Below are positions 34,030 to 44,032 of a DNA stretch of 64,000 bases, in pieces. Position numbers and translations under genes: made by a program. Positions within the stretch are counted from its first letter, which is position 1; each line of letters starts with the position of its first letter. The stretch is taken from the NCBI GenBank assembly GCA_019671005.1, contig CM033726.1, forward strand, positions 4,595,213 through 4,659,212. Reading direction: 5' to 3'. The notes under the pieces are model-generated. The model worked only from the letters and a program-made list of their open reading frames with translations, was not told the DNA's origin and searched no databases. This DNA comes from Hibiscus mutabilis (Eukaryota; Streptophyta; Magnoliopsida; Malvales; Malvaceae).

Positions 34030-36014
34030 AAAGTGAAAGGAAGTGTTAGAATTAATTACCCACCATAATAATTACCTGCCATAAATGATAACAAAAAATA
34101 ATAAATAATATAAAAAAATAAAGAGAGATAGGGCAATTTGAAGAATCTCAAATGTCGTTGGAAGTCGAGCCAGTTTGGTAGAGTCGAACCGTCATCGGAG
34201 CCATGAACAATCGCCAGAGATGGAAAATAAAATTGTCGTTTCACGGCCAAAAAGGTAATTCTTTCTCCGTTTTAATTACCTGCAAGAAATAAATACAAAA
34301 AATCAAATTGTAACAAAAAAAAAAGGAAAATAGATTTGAAAATGTAAAGGAAAGCAAAGGTCGAGTCTATCATGTGGTGGTCAGAATGATTTCGGTGGGT
34401 GTTTTAAGAGGCGGTCAGAGTAAAAAATGAGAGCAGTTCGAGTAGCTTTAAGCCTAGATTGGTGGAGAATAGGTAGATCCTATCAGATCTGGGTAGATCT
34501 AAGGATTTAAGATTCAAAAAAGGGATTTTTGGGTTTTTAAGTTTCCGGCATAGTAGCCGAAAATCGCCTACGGCGATCAGCGAACAGCGAACGATGATCG
34601 AAAAATGAGAACGGTGGCTGACAAACACTAAAACTTGACCGGAGTACAACGGTTAAAGATCTAGGGATGATGTTTACGGCGAAGAGTGGCCGGAGTAATG
34701 GTGTTCATCCAATTATGAAAACCATTCTAAAACTTAAGTGTTTGATCCATTTTGATGTGGAAATCTGGGCATTGGGGCGTTTGTAGAGAGAGAGTTGAGA
34801 GGATATCGGGTTAGAAGAGAGAGGGAAAAACCAAAAAAATGGATAAAAAAAAAGAGGCCGAGGGGTCATTTATATAGAGCTTAGATCCGGGCCTGGGAAC
34901 CCGCGAATCCCCAGAGAAGCTCGCGCCTTCTTTTTAATTTTCTTGTAATCCAGCTTGCAAGTTTTAATAAATTTCAATTTCGTCCTTTATCCTTTGTTTT
35001 GAAGTTTTTATTTCCTTCAATTTGGTCATTTACATCGTTTAGTTGTTTAATTTAATTGAGTGATGCATGCTTTAAATTGAGCATATAGTTTTAATTATTA
35101 GACAAATTAATCACTTAGATTTATTTAATTATTTAGAGCCTTAATCCTAAGTTCTCTGTTAGAATTTAATAATTAAATTAGGAGAAATAATTGTAGAGAA
35201 ATTAATGAGTATTAAGTGAGAAACTTTGAAGTTTTAAATTTGGATGATGTTTCATTGCTTACAATGGGGTGTTGACCAACATGAACTTTTAAGTAGAATA
35301 CTTAGTATTCATTAAACTTTAGAACTTGATAAATAATATAACTAATTAAATAGAGCTTTGATTACGACTATCACTTTAAATAATTAGAATAACAATTAAT
35401 TAGTGAATATTATCTAAAATTTAGGAGATTTTAATATGGATGACGCTCAAGCAATTAGGTGTTATCTTATAAAAGCTTTTAAATTTAATGATATTTATAG
35501 TCTTAAACAATTTAATTAATTAGAGTCTTTTTTAAGTTAGAACTTAAAATAAACAAGACAATAATAAATCATGCATTAAAACCTTTTATGTTGGAAATAT
35601 ATTTTTGAATATGAATGAGGGTGCCTCGAATATAAAATGGTGCTTTTAATCTTATATTTGGATAAAAAAAATATTTCCTTATAAAAGGAATATCTCCATT
35701 TGGAATTTAAATCTAGTTACTAATTAAGGGGTTAAATTAAATTTAAAATATTATTCAAAATGTCAATATGTCATGTAAAATTAAAAGGTACCGATAACGG
35801 GCGTTTGTAGGGTGCTAAAAAATCCCACACGTAATCAACTGTCAAACCCTAATTTTCAAAAAACAAATCTCTAATTATTTTATGGTGTTTGGTCTACCTC
35901 GAAATGATTTGTGACGACTCTAAAATAATTTTTAAAATTGAGTTAAGAAGGCAAAACTCTAATTTTAAAAATTAATCGTCAAGCTATTTTCTCGGTTCAA
36001 AAATAATCACGACA

Positions 36015-37173
36015 AAAATAAAACACATGAAACTTCTCATATTGGTATGATGAGTTTTCCATATTTTTTATTTTTTAATGAAACTCGTCATACCAACTAG
36101 ATGAATTTTCTCCAAAGGGTAAATCCGTAAAAAAAATTATTAAAAAACAAAAATATTTGAGTAAAAATGCCAACAAGATGGCATGCATACAAAAGGGCCG
36201 GCGATTGCTTCAAAAACCTTGGTAAAATCCGTACGAGGTTCATCTAATCTTTATCTACTGTTAACAGAAAATCAAACAAAATAGTAAGACATTAACTAAC
36301 CCTATTCATTTCCTTAATTAAAATCTACAAAACCAAATTAGTTGGCCAATTTCCACAATTTCATCACACGTCTTTGCTTAACGCATCAAGAATATTTATT
36401 CAAACACGCAACTAATATTTCCTTTTTTTAAATCCCAAAATTATAAAAACATCAGGTCGGTACGGATGTCCTTTAAGATGAATTTTCCCCCACATCTGAT
36501 CCTTGGCGCGTGATAGTACTCTTGGATCTTATTTGACCGAAGGACTGGCCTATTTTGTGGTGTTTCCTTGGTGGAAGCGCGTCATTTTACGCGCAATTGA
36601 AGACCGTGAACATTCCAGATAGATAAAATGGTTTTGAGTTTTTGGACATACGCAAAGAGAAGCAGTGTTTTGTTCTTTTTGGGGCAAAAAGAAAAACAGA
36701 GTTTATTCCCCAACTTTTCTTGGATCAAATTATCAGAAAAACAAATCAAAGAAAATCCAAAGATTGAAACTTGAATGTTCATCTCTGCACCTAAGCCAAA
36801 TCTAACCCAATAAAAAAACCCTAACCCTAGTTAAATATTTCGCCTTCAAAAATTTTCATTTCATCAGCAAAATAGGAAAAAAAATTGAATTTTTACACAA
36901 ACAACCAAAAGAAAAGGAGGAAAAAAACTGTAATCATTTTTATTGTCGTCACACAGAAAGAGAGAGAGTTGAGCAACAAATAAAAAAACAAAAAAGAGCT
37001 TTACTGTGCTGATCTAGATTTTTATCATCAATGGTGTTGAGTCCTCAGAAATCAAAGATCCGATTTCAACCCAGATTTCCTCATTCGATCATCAATAAAC
37101 CCAATTGCTCAAATCTCAATCTTTGAATCAAATTTTACCACAATTTTTGAATTACCCTTAAAAAAGTATTGTT
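36015..37173. other. Intergenic upstream region of the GT14 gene
   Basis: Contains a short inverted repeat (GGTATGATGAGTTTT near 36044 and AAACTCGTCATACC near 36082), probably a small repeat, and AT-rich DNA. Nearer the gene, a long C/A-rich leader-like stretch (36820-37170) includes a 31-codon upstream open frame (37031-37126). No clear TATA box. Confidence 0.5.
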
Positions 37174-39974
37174 ATGGGAGCTGAAAAGAAATGGTTTTTC
37201 AGTATTCTTTCCCTTACATTTCTCTCTGTTCTCCTCCTAGTACTTTACTCGATCTCAACTTTCAGCTCCCCTAGACCTTTCTCTTCTGTAGTCCAACTCG
37301 GCGGTCCTCGTCCACCAGCTTTTGGGTATTATATATATGGCGGAAAAGGCGATAAAGATCGGGTCTTGAGGCTACTGCTTGCTATCTATCACCCCAGAAA
37401 TCGGTATGTGTTGCATCTGGGAGCTGATGCCACTGATGACGAACGGTATTATTTGGGTGTGGCTTTGAAATCTGTTCCTGCTATTAGGAACTTTGCAAAT
37501 GTAGATGTTATCGGGAAGCCCGATCGGTTTTCATATATGGGTTCTTCGTATATTGCCGCCACGTTGCACGCTGCTGCTGTTTTGATGAAGGTTGATCGGG
37601 GCTGGGATTGGTTTATTGCTTTGAGTGCTTTCGATTATCCCTTGATTACTCAAGACGGTAAGCGGTTTCGGTTGATTCCTTTGTTTTTTGGGTTTATGTT
37701 GTTTTCTTTTGTCTGGAGTAGCTAGGAGAATTGAGGTTTTGATTTGGAGAAAAAGTTTTAGTTTGGATATATATGATCTTGATTCGGTTGAAATTGTTTG
37801 AAATTTGGATGAATTCGCATTGGTTCAATATATAATATGCCATTTCACAAGAAATGGGACTTTGAGTTTTTCTGATTCAGGCGTTCATTATGATCTTAGA
37901 TTCAGCATGTGTTCTAAATTGGTTTAGATTGCTTTTTTGCTTGGAAATCGGTATAATCGATATAAATTAACCTCAATAGATAGTTTCCTTGTAGTTATAG
38001 TTGCTGTTTTGCTTGGATTCATTCTGCCAGAAGCAACATTTCTAATCTTACAATATTTCCTACAGTCTAGAAATTGGATATGATTCGGGAATATTGTACA
38101 TAATTCAAGGAAAATTCTTTTAGTTTGATCATGCACCTAACTAGTTTCTAGCTTCATTCATTTGTTTTAAGACACCTGATCCTGAGAATTGAGGATGTCA
38201 GGGAGGATGACTGCATATGTTTCTCTTAGTGAGATGCTTGAAGTTTCAAATCTGCAGAGTTTTGTTAAACTTTTAATTGCAATGGAGGAAACTCTGTGCC
38301 GAATTTCTACCGGGAACAGTGGTTTGATTATGCCTGGTCTGACATTCTCAATGTTTAAATTTCTACGTTTGTTTTGATACGGTTAGACGTGCATCGGTTC
38401 AGAAATGATTGGTCACTTTACATATGAAGCTAGATCCTTAAGCTAATACACTTTAGCATTTAGAAATGGTCGATTTCTTCATATCGTTTTAACCAGAGAC
38501 CCCCAGAAAATCATATAATTTGCGTTCCTAGCTGAAAATGAGTGAAGTCTTTTCTTCAACAGAAACCTTTCTAGCTATAGATCGGTTACCTTTACACAAA
38601 AAATTAGGGAAAACAAATAGGCAGAGCGGAATAATGATAGTGTTGCGCATCTTAACTCCTGCTGCTGCTGAACTATGACCAATTATTAAAAGATCGGTTG
38701 GTTGTTAAGTATTACAACAGTAGGTTAAAGGTAAAAGAAAGGGGCTTACTATTCGTTGCGACTTTGGTGAGGAGAATTCTCGGAAGGAAGATATATTCAT
38801 TTGTGGAGCTGAAAGCGCTATGATTAAGTTTCTGATGCTCTTTACTTGTTCTGTTTATATGCATGGGTGCTGAGTCTGGACAAAGTAACACTTTTGCAAC
38901 TGGACAACTCAGGTCCACGAATTCAGTTATTTATATACCTTTCAGCGTAAAGTTTAATTATTCCAAGTACTTATGATCAAATTCCAATGGCATGAACTCT
39001 TTGATTTCACCTTTCTGTTCTTAATTGTACTAACCTTTTTATTTTCTCATATCTCAGATTTGTCGCATGTGTTTTCCTCCGTCAGGAGGGACCTCAATTT
39101 CATTGATCATACTAGTGACCTGGGGTGGAAAGTGTAGGCAAACCCCTTTCATAAGACGTATAGATCATTTTGCTGCTCAATTGTAATTACATCTAATCGT
39201 ATCGGATCATTTTGCATGCAGAGCTCAACGGTTTCAGCCTATTGTAGTTGACCCGGCTCTTTACCTCGCAAGGAAGACCAAAATTTTTCATGCTACGGAG
39301 AAACGGCCGCTTCCTACTGCTTTTAAAATATTTACAGGCAAATTTTACAATCCATATTATTGCTCTCCACCATTGCTTTTCATGAAATAAAAATCTATTT
39401 GTGACTGTTGTCTTCTGTGGAGATGCTACACTCTTTCAGGGTTTCTTATTGAATTTCAGGTTCACCGTGGGTCGTGTTAAGCAGATCCTTTCTGGAATTT
39501 TGCATCTTGGGGTGGGATAATCTACCCCGGACACTTCTGATGTATTTCAACAATGTTATGTTATCCGAAGAAAGTTATTTCCAGTCCGTTATTTGCAATT
39601 CACCAGAGTTCAAGAACACTACCGTAAACGGTGACTTAAGATATATGATCTGGGACAATCCTCCAAAGATGGAACCCCATCATCTCCACATTGCTGATTA
39701 CGATCAAATGGTTCAAAGTGGAGCAGCATTCGCAAGAATGTTTCAAGAGAACGATCCTGTATTGGACATGGTTGATGAAAAGATTCTCAAGCGCGGGCAA
39801 AAGCAAGCTGCCCCGGGGGCATGGTGCACTGGCCGGAAGAGCTGGTGGAGCGATCCTTGCACACAGTGGGGTGATGTAAATGTTGTGGAGCCTGGTCCTC
39901 GGGCGAAGAAGTTCAGCGAAACCATAACGAACCTTCTCGATGTCTGGAATTCACAAACCAATCAGTGCAAATGA
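37174..39974 (+). CDS. GLCAT14: GT14 family beta-glucuronosyltransferase (GLCAT14-type), four exons
   Basis: Exons 37174-37657, 39058-39133, 39222-39337 and 39460-39974 join to 396 codons plus stop. A short cytosolic start is followed by one membrane anchor (residues about 8-27, WFFSILSLTFLSVLLLVLYS), as expected of a Golgi type II protein. Family signatures include RNRYVLHLGADA, the motif AFDYPLITQDDLSH across the first junction, FIDHTSDLGWK, TAFKIFTGSPWVVLSRSF across the third, and GWDNLPRTLLMYFNN. The C-terminal part contains APGAWCTGRKSWWSDPCTQW. GT14 GlcATs add glucuronic acid to the arabinogalactan glycans of cell-wall proteins in the Golgi. Intron 3 begins GC rather than GT (39338-39459). 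Intron 1 is long (1.4 kb). Subfamily member not determined. Confidence 0.93.
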
Positions 39975-41214
39975 AGCAGGTGAATATTACAAAGACTCTC
40001 TCACTGCATTGACCTTTGCATCTGAATTTTTCATGGAAGGTTCAAAAGAACTGCTTCAGATTAGATGCATTCTTTTGGTCTGAATGACTATTATTTTTGG
40101 GGGGTTTCCTCTTCATTATACAGTTGAGAGAGAAACGGGTGAATTCGTTTTGCGATTTTGGTCGACGATGTTGGCTTCGGGGGTGGTATTTTAATGTGAA
40201 AAAGCCGCCTGTAAGCCTTAAGAGAAGGAATGGACCTAGAGGGGGGCTAGAGGGTGGTCGCACCCCCTAAAAATCTGAAATTCCTTTATGATTTAGAATT
40301 TTTAAAATTTTTTTTATGTATTTTTTATTGAAAATCTTTTTCGTTCCACTAAAATTTTAAGTTCGTTTTCTCTAGAGTTTTATAAGTTCTCTCCACCTTA
40401 TGTAAAGTTTTGCATACGTCCCTGAGAAAGAGGTCTTTCCTCTTGAGGTACCCATTTGCATGCTGTTATACGTACTTCTACTCTCCTTTCATTTGGCACG
40501 TTGAATTTATGCTAGAAACACAAAACTCATTCAATTTAAAATTTCATCTGTGTTTCTGTTTGCCTTTTTCATTCCATTAAGCAAAAATCAAGTCGGTCCA
40601 GTTTAGAGTTCATATTTTACCAAACTCAATTTGAATTTTCTTTGATTCGCAGAATAAATTTGTTTAAGCTAAATGAGAACAGATTCAAATCATTCTAATT
40701 AAAACATTGACTGTTTGATTAAACTTTATGATAGAGTACAACTTTTTTCACAAGTAGTGATGGCAATGGATCATATTTGTATTGGACTCTATAAATTTTG
40801 AATTACAATCTGATTAGTTTTTTTTTAAATGATAGCTCCAACCCATGTATTCTTGAAAAAAAAGAAAAGAAAATATGAACAAGATTAAAACATGTCTTGA
40901 TCTTGAAACTTTAGTTTCAGTCACTCGCAATATTGATAATAGATTTGAAGAAGACAAAACGACAGAGTTGTTTAAAATATTGAGGTTCATATGTTTTAAA
41001 CTTGAGTATAGATTGGACCCTGACGGAGTCTATATTCGGCTCATCTCTTACTAGAACTTAAACTGTATTTGAGTTTAGATTCAATTTTTTTTTTCAATCG
41101 AATTTGGATTGAATTTTTTTCTTCAGATCAAATTAGACTCAGATCGAATTCAGACTAAATTGCTATCCATATTCAAAAAGAGTATGTACATCAACTTGAC
41201 TAAGGGTAATTATT
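39975..41214. other. 3' flank of the GT14 gene and intergenic DNA
   Basis: The first ~250 bases probably hold the 3' UTR. After that I see AT-rich DNA with no gene; a word-repeat element occupies 40755-41172 (listed separately). Confidence 0.55.
40755..41172. mobile_element. Degenerate hAT-like word-repeat element
   Basis: The left end TAGTGATGGCAATGG resembles TAGGGATAGCAATGG at 50942. The right end ATTGCTATCCATA is the inverted form. The interior has GAATTTGGATTGAATT-type words. The flanks give no convincing target duplication, so it is an old or damaged copy. Confidence 0.45.
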
Positions 41215-41870
41215 CTATACAAGCAAAAAGTTTTTATAAACGTCTTAGCTTTAGAGTTTATAAATTTAGTTTAGGGTTCAAGATTTTGGGTTTATATTAA
41301 AGGGGTTAGAATTTAACATCTGTGGTTAGAATTTAGGTTTTAGGGTTTAAATTTAGGGTTTGTACGTTAAAATTTAAATCTTAACCATATTATCTTAAAA
41401 CCTAAACCCTAACCTCTAAAACCTAAACGTTAAATTCTAACCATAAACTCTAAGTAATATTAACCCCTAAACTGAATCCATAAATCATAAATCATAAGAC
41501 TAAAGTATTTGTAATTTTTTTAATTTTCAATCGCATGAGTATAGAATATAAATCATTTTACTAAATTGTTTATTTGAGTTGGATTTGAAAAAAATGAAAT
41601 AATTTAATTGGTAATTATTTCATGAAGCGTTTTAGTTTTAGGGTTTAGGAATTTTGTTTAGGGTGTAGGGGTTTAATGTAGCAGTTATGAATTTATGGGT
41701 TGTTGATAGAATTTTAGGGTTAGGGTTAAAATATAGTGTTTATAGGTTAAAACCTAAATCTCTAACCATACTACTCTAAAATCTAAACCCTAAACCTAAA
41801 ATTTTGACCTTAAACCCTAAATTCTAAACCCTACACTATCAACCCTAATATTAAAACGCTTGTAGAAACA
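41215..41870. repeat. Two fold-back repeats built of TTTAGGG-like words
   Basis: The first (about 41215-41520) starts AAAAGTTTTTATAAACGTCTTAG and ends in an approximate inverse. The second (about 41625-41870) starts GAAGCGTTTTAGTTTTAGGG and ends CCCTAATATTAAAACGCTTGT. Between the arms run TTTAGGGTTTA words and then their complements, CCTAAACCCTAA. Similar units occur at 53876-54175 and 58650-58915. Confidence 0.6.
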
Positions 41871-42001
41871 AAAAAAATCATCGCATGTATATGAGATAAT
41901 AATTTTAATTTAATTCGATTAACTTAAAATTTATTAAATATTTTCGAGTAAAATGAGTGGAATAAATTGCAAGTTTTTGACCGGGTATCTCAAACATCAA
42001 A

Positions 42002-43612
42002 ATGGGAGTCGTTCGATTTCTGGATTTATTGTCTAAAACCCCTCGAAAACCCATTACTACATCTCTTTGCACACAGAAATCCATCAAGCATCAAATTTTC
42101 AATCTCAACTCACTCCGCCATTCAACCTCGTTCGGGTATTCATCAAATCTTCGTATCATCCATAGATCGATCCATGTGGATTTAACGCCGAAAGATTTGT
42201 CTTTTCAACACTATGGGAAGAACCCTGAAGCCCCCAAACTCGAGCAAGACGCTACCATAATCTGCACACTCCTCTCCAGCCACTCCGGTTCCAACACCCA
42301 TGAATTGCTCGAAAATGCTTCAATTGAAGTCTCCCCTTCACTGGTTGCAGTGGTTTTGAAGAGGCTGAGCAATGCGGGTGTCATTGCACTGTCATTTTTC
42401 ACATGGGCAGAGAAACAAAAAGGGTTTAAATATGATACAGAAAGCTACAACGCTTTGATTGAGGCTTTGGGTAAGATCAAGCAGTTCAAATTAGTATGGA
42501 GTTTGGTGAATGACATGAAGGGTAGAAAACTGTTGAACAAAGACACTTTTGCATTGATTTCACGGCGGTACGCCAGAGCCCGGAAGGTTGAAGAGGCTAT
42601 AGCAGCTTTTGAGCGGATGGAGGAGTTCGGTTTCAAGCTAGAAACATCGGATTTCAATAGATTGGTTGATACTCTGTGTAAGTCTAGACAAGTTGAGAAA
42701 GCAAACAAAGTGTTTGATAAAATGAAAAACAGAAGGTTTGTTCCCGATATTAAGTCTTATGCTATTTTGTTGGAAGGTTGGGGCAAAGAACACAACTTGT
42801 TGAGGTTAGACGAGGTTTACCAAGAGATGAAAGATGAGGGGTTCGAGCCCGATGTTGTAACTTATGGTATTTTGATCAGTGCTTATTGTAAGGCTAAGAA
42901 GTATAATGCTGCCATTGAATTGTTTTATGAGATGGAGGCTAAGAATTGTAAGCCAACCCCCCATGTTTATTGTACTTTGATTAATGGTTTAGGTTCAGAG
43001 AAGAGGTTAAGTGAAGCTCTTGAGTTTTTCAAACGTTTCAAGAGCTGTGGTTTTACTCCGGAGGCACCAACTTATAATTCGCTTGTAGGAGCTTATTGTT
43101 ATTCAATGCGAATAGATGATGCATTTCGAGTGATGGATGAAATGAGAAAGAATTTGGCTGGTCCGAATGCAAGAACTTATGATATAATTCTTCATCACTT
43201 AATAACGGCTGGGAGGACAAAGGAAGCTTACTCGGTATTTCAGAAAATGTCGAATGAGCCGGGATGTGAGCCAACCGTGAGTACTTATGAAATTATAGTA
43301 AGGATGTTTTGTAATGAGGATAAAGTGGATATAGCAATGCAGGTGTGGGATCAGATGAAGGCTAAGGGAGTGCTTCCCGGAATGCATATGTTCTCTGATT
43401 TGATCACCGGCTTGTGTCAGGAGAAAAAGTTAGATGGTGCTTGCAAATATTTTCATGAAATGTTGGATGCAGGTATTCGACCTCCGGCCAAGATGTTTAG
43501 CTGTCTGAAACAGGCTCTACTTGATGAGGGGAGGAAGGATACAGCTATAAATTTGGCTCGGAAAATTGAGAAGCTGAGAGGAACTCCATTAGTTGTTGGA
43601 GGCCAGAAGTGA
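42002..43612 (+). CDS. P-class pentatricopeptide repeat protein, probably mitochondrial (At1g71060-like)
   Basis: Intronless, 536 residues. The first ~60 residues are basic and rich in S, T, P and R with no acidic run, like a mitochondrial presequence. From residue about 135 onward about ten 35-residue PPR motifs follow in tandem, with typical starts such as DTESYNALIEALGK, DVVTYGILISAYCK, TPHVYCTLINGLG, APTYNSLVGAYC and STYEIIVRMFC. There is no E, DYW or other C-terminal editing domain, so it is P-class. Such proteins bind organellar RNA and affect its stability, splicing or translation. The layout and wording resemble Arabidopsis At1g71060; the RNA target is unknown. Minus-strand frames within it are shadows. 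Confidence 0.93.
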   Translation: MGVVRFLDLLSKTPRKPITTSLCTQKSIKHQIFNLNSLRHSTSFGYSSNLRIIHRSIHVDLTPKDLSFQHYGKNPEAPKLEQDATIICTLLSSHSGSNTHELLENASIEVSPSLVAVVLKRLSNAGVIALSFFTWAEKQKGFKYDTESYNALIEALGKIKQFKLVWSLVNDMKGRKLLNKDTFALISRRYARARKVEEAIAAFERMEEFGFKLETSDFNRLVDTLCKSRQVEKANKVFDKMKNRRFVPDIKSYAILLEGWGKEHNLLRLDEVYQEMKDEGFEPDVVTYGILISAYCKAKKYNAAIELFYEMEAKNCKPTPHVYCTLINGLGSEKRLSEALEFFKRFKSCGFTPEAPTYNSLVGAYCYSMRIDDAFRVMDEMRKNLAGPNARTYDIILHHLITAGRTKEAYSVFQKMSNEPGCEPTVSTYEIIVRMFCNEDKVDIAMQVWDQMKAKGVLPGMHMFSDLITGLCQEKKLDGACKYFHEMLDAGIRPPAKMFSCLKQALLDEGRKDTAINLARKIEKLRGTPLVVGGQK

Positions 43613-44032
43613 GAGACAATGTTGGATGTATGTCGGTGCCCTTTGGGTTCATATAAGCTCCTGCCACTGTAATCTCTTGCTATAGTGATAGAGAATGTCG
43701 GCTGTATTTGAAGCTTCACCGCTGTGCCGCAAGTATTCTCTTATATATGCCATTATATCCCTTTAGCTCCTTTGATATCGTTTCTTCGAATGGTCTGAGA
43801 TCTGACTCATAATAGGGGATTATATGAATATCCACTATCCTTTAAACATTTGATTGCATCTATCTGTATGTTTATGTATGAACTTTTAAGGATGGGAAAA
43901 AGATGACTATTGTTTAGCCCTATTCATGGAATCTTAACCTAAGCATTCTTGTGTTCAATGCAAAAGCCTGTATATTCTCCGAAATCTTTCTTCTGTGATG
44001 AGATAAAGATTTTGATATAACAAATTGAAAAA
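43613..44032. other. 3' flank of the PPR gene
   Basis: Probable 3' UTR followed by AT-rich DNA. No further gene seen. Confidence 0.5.

Larger units (their letters stand above)
28920..36014 (+). mobile_element. Element 3: 5'-truncated Tat-like LTR retrotransposon related to element 1
   Basis: The interior runs on the plus strand from about 28920. It shows the same order as element 1: zinc-knuckle remnant (29090-29290), an A/G-rich tract preceded by TTGCTTGAAATTGAA-like sequence (29755-29940; compare 3760-3880 in reverse in element 1), tandem repeats, a purine tract and then an LTR (33108-36014). No 5' LTR or priming site is visible upstream, so the left part is lost, probably at the (TA)n junction. 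Many frame changes show it is older than element 2. A separate element sits at the LTR start. Confidence 0.78.
33108..36014 (+). repeat. 3' LTR of element 3, interrupted at its first bases
   Basis: The purine-rich GCGCAAATAAGGACAAC (33091-33107) precedes TGTAAG at 33108. After the inserted element (33114-33630), TGTAAG repeats at 33631 and the LTR continues to about CACGACA at 36014. The last 220 bases (35795-36014) match the U5 part of element 2 in a degraded form, including GGGTGCTAA, TTTTATGGTGTTTGGTCTACC and GTGACGACTC (35911-35920). Net LTR length is about 2.4 kb. Confidence 0.72.

Noticed and set aside
42002..43719. Several minus-strand frames across the PPR gene
   Set aside because: Shadows of the PPR coding sequence with no independent support.
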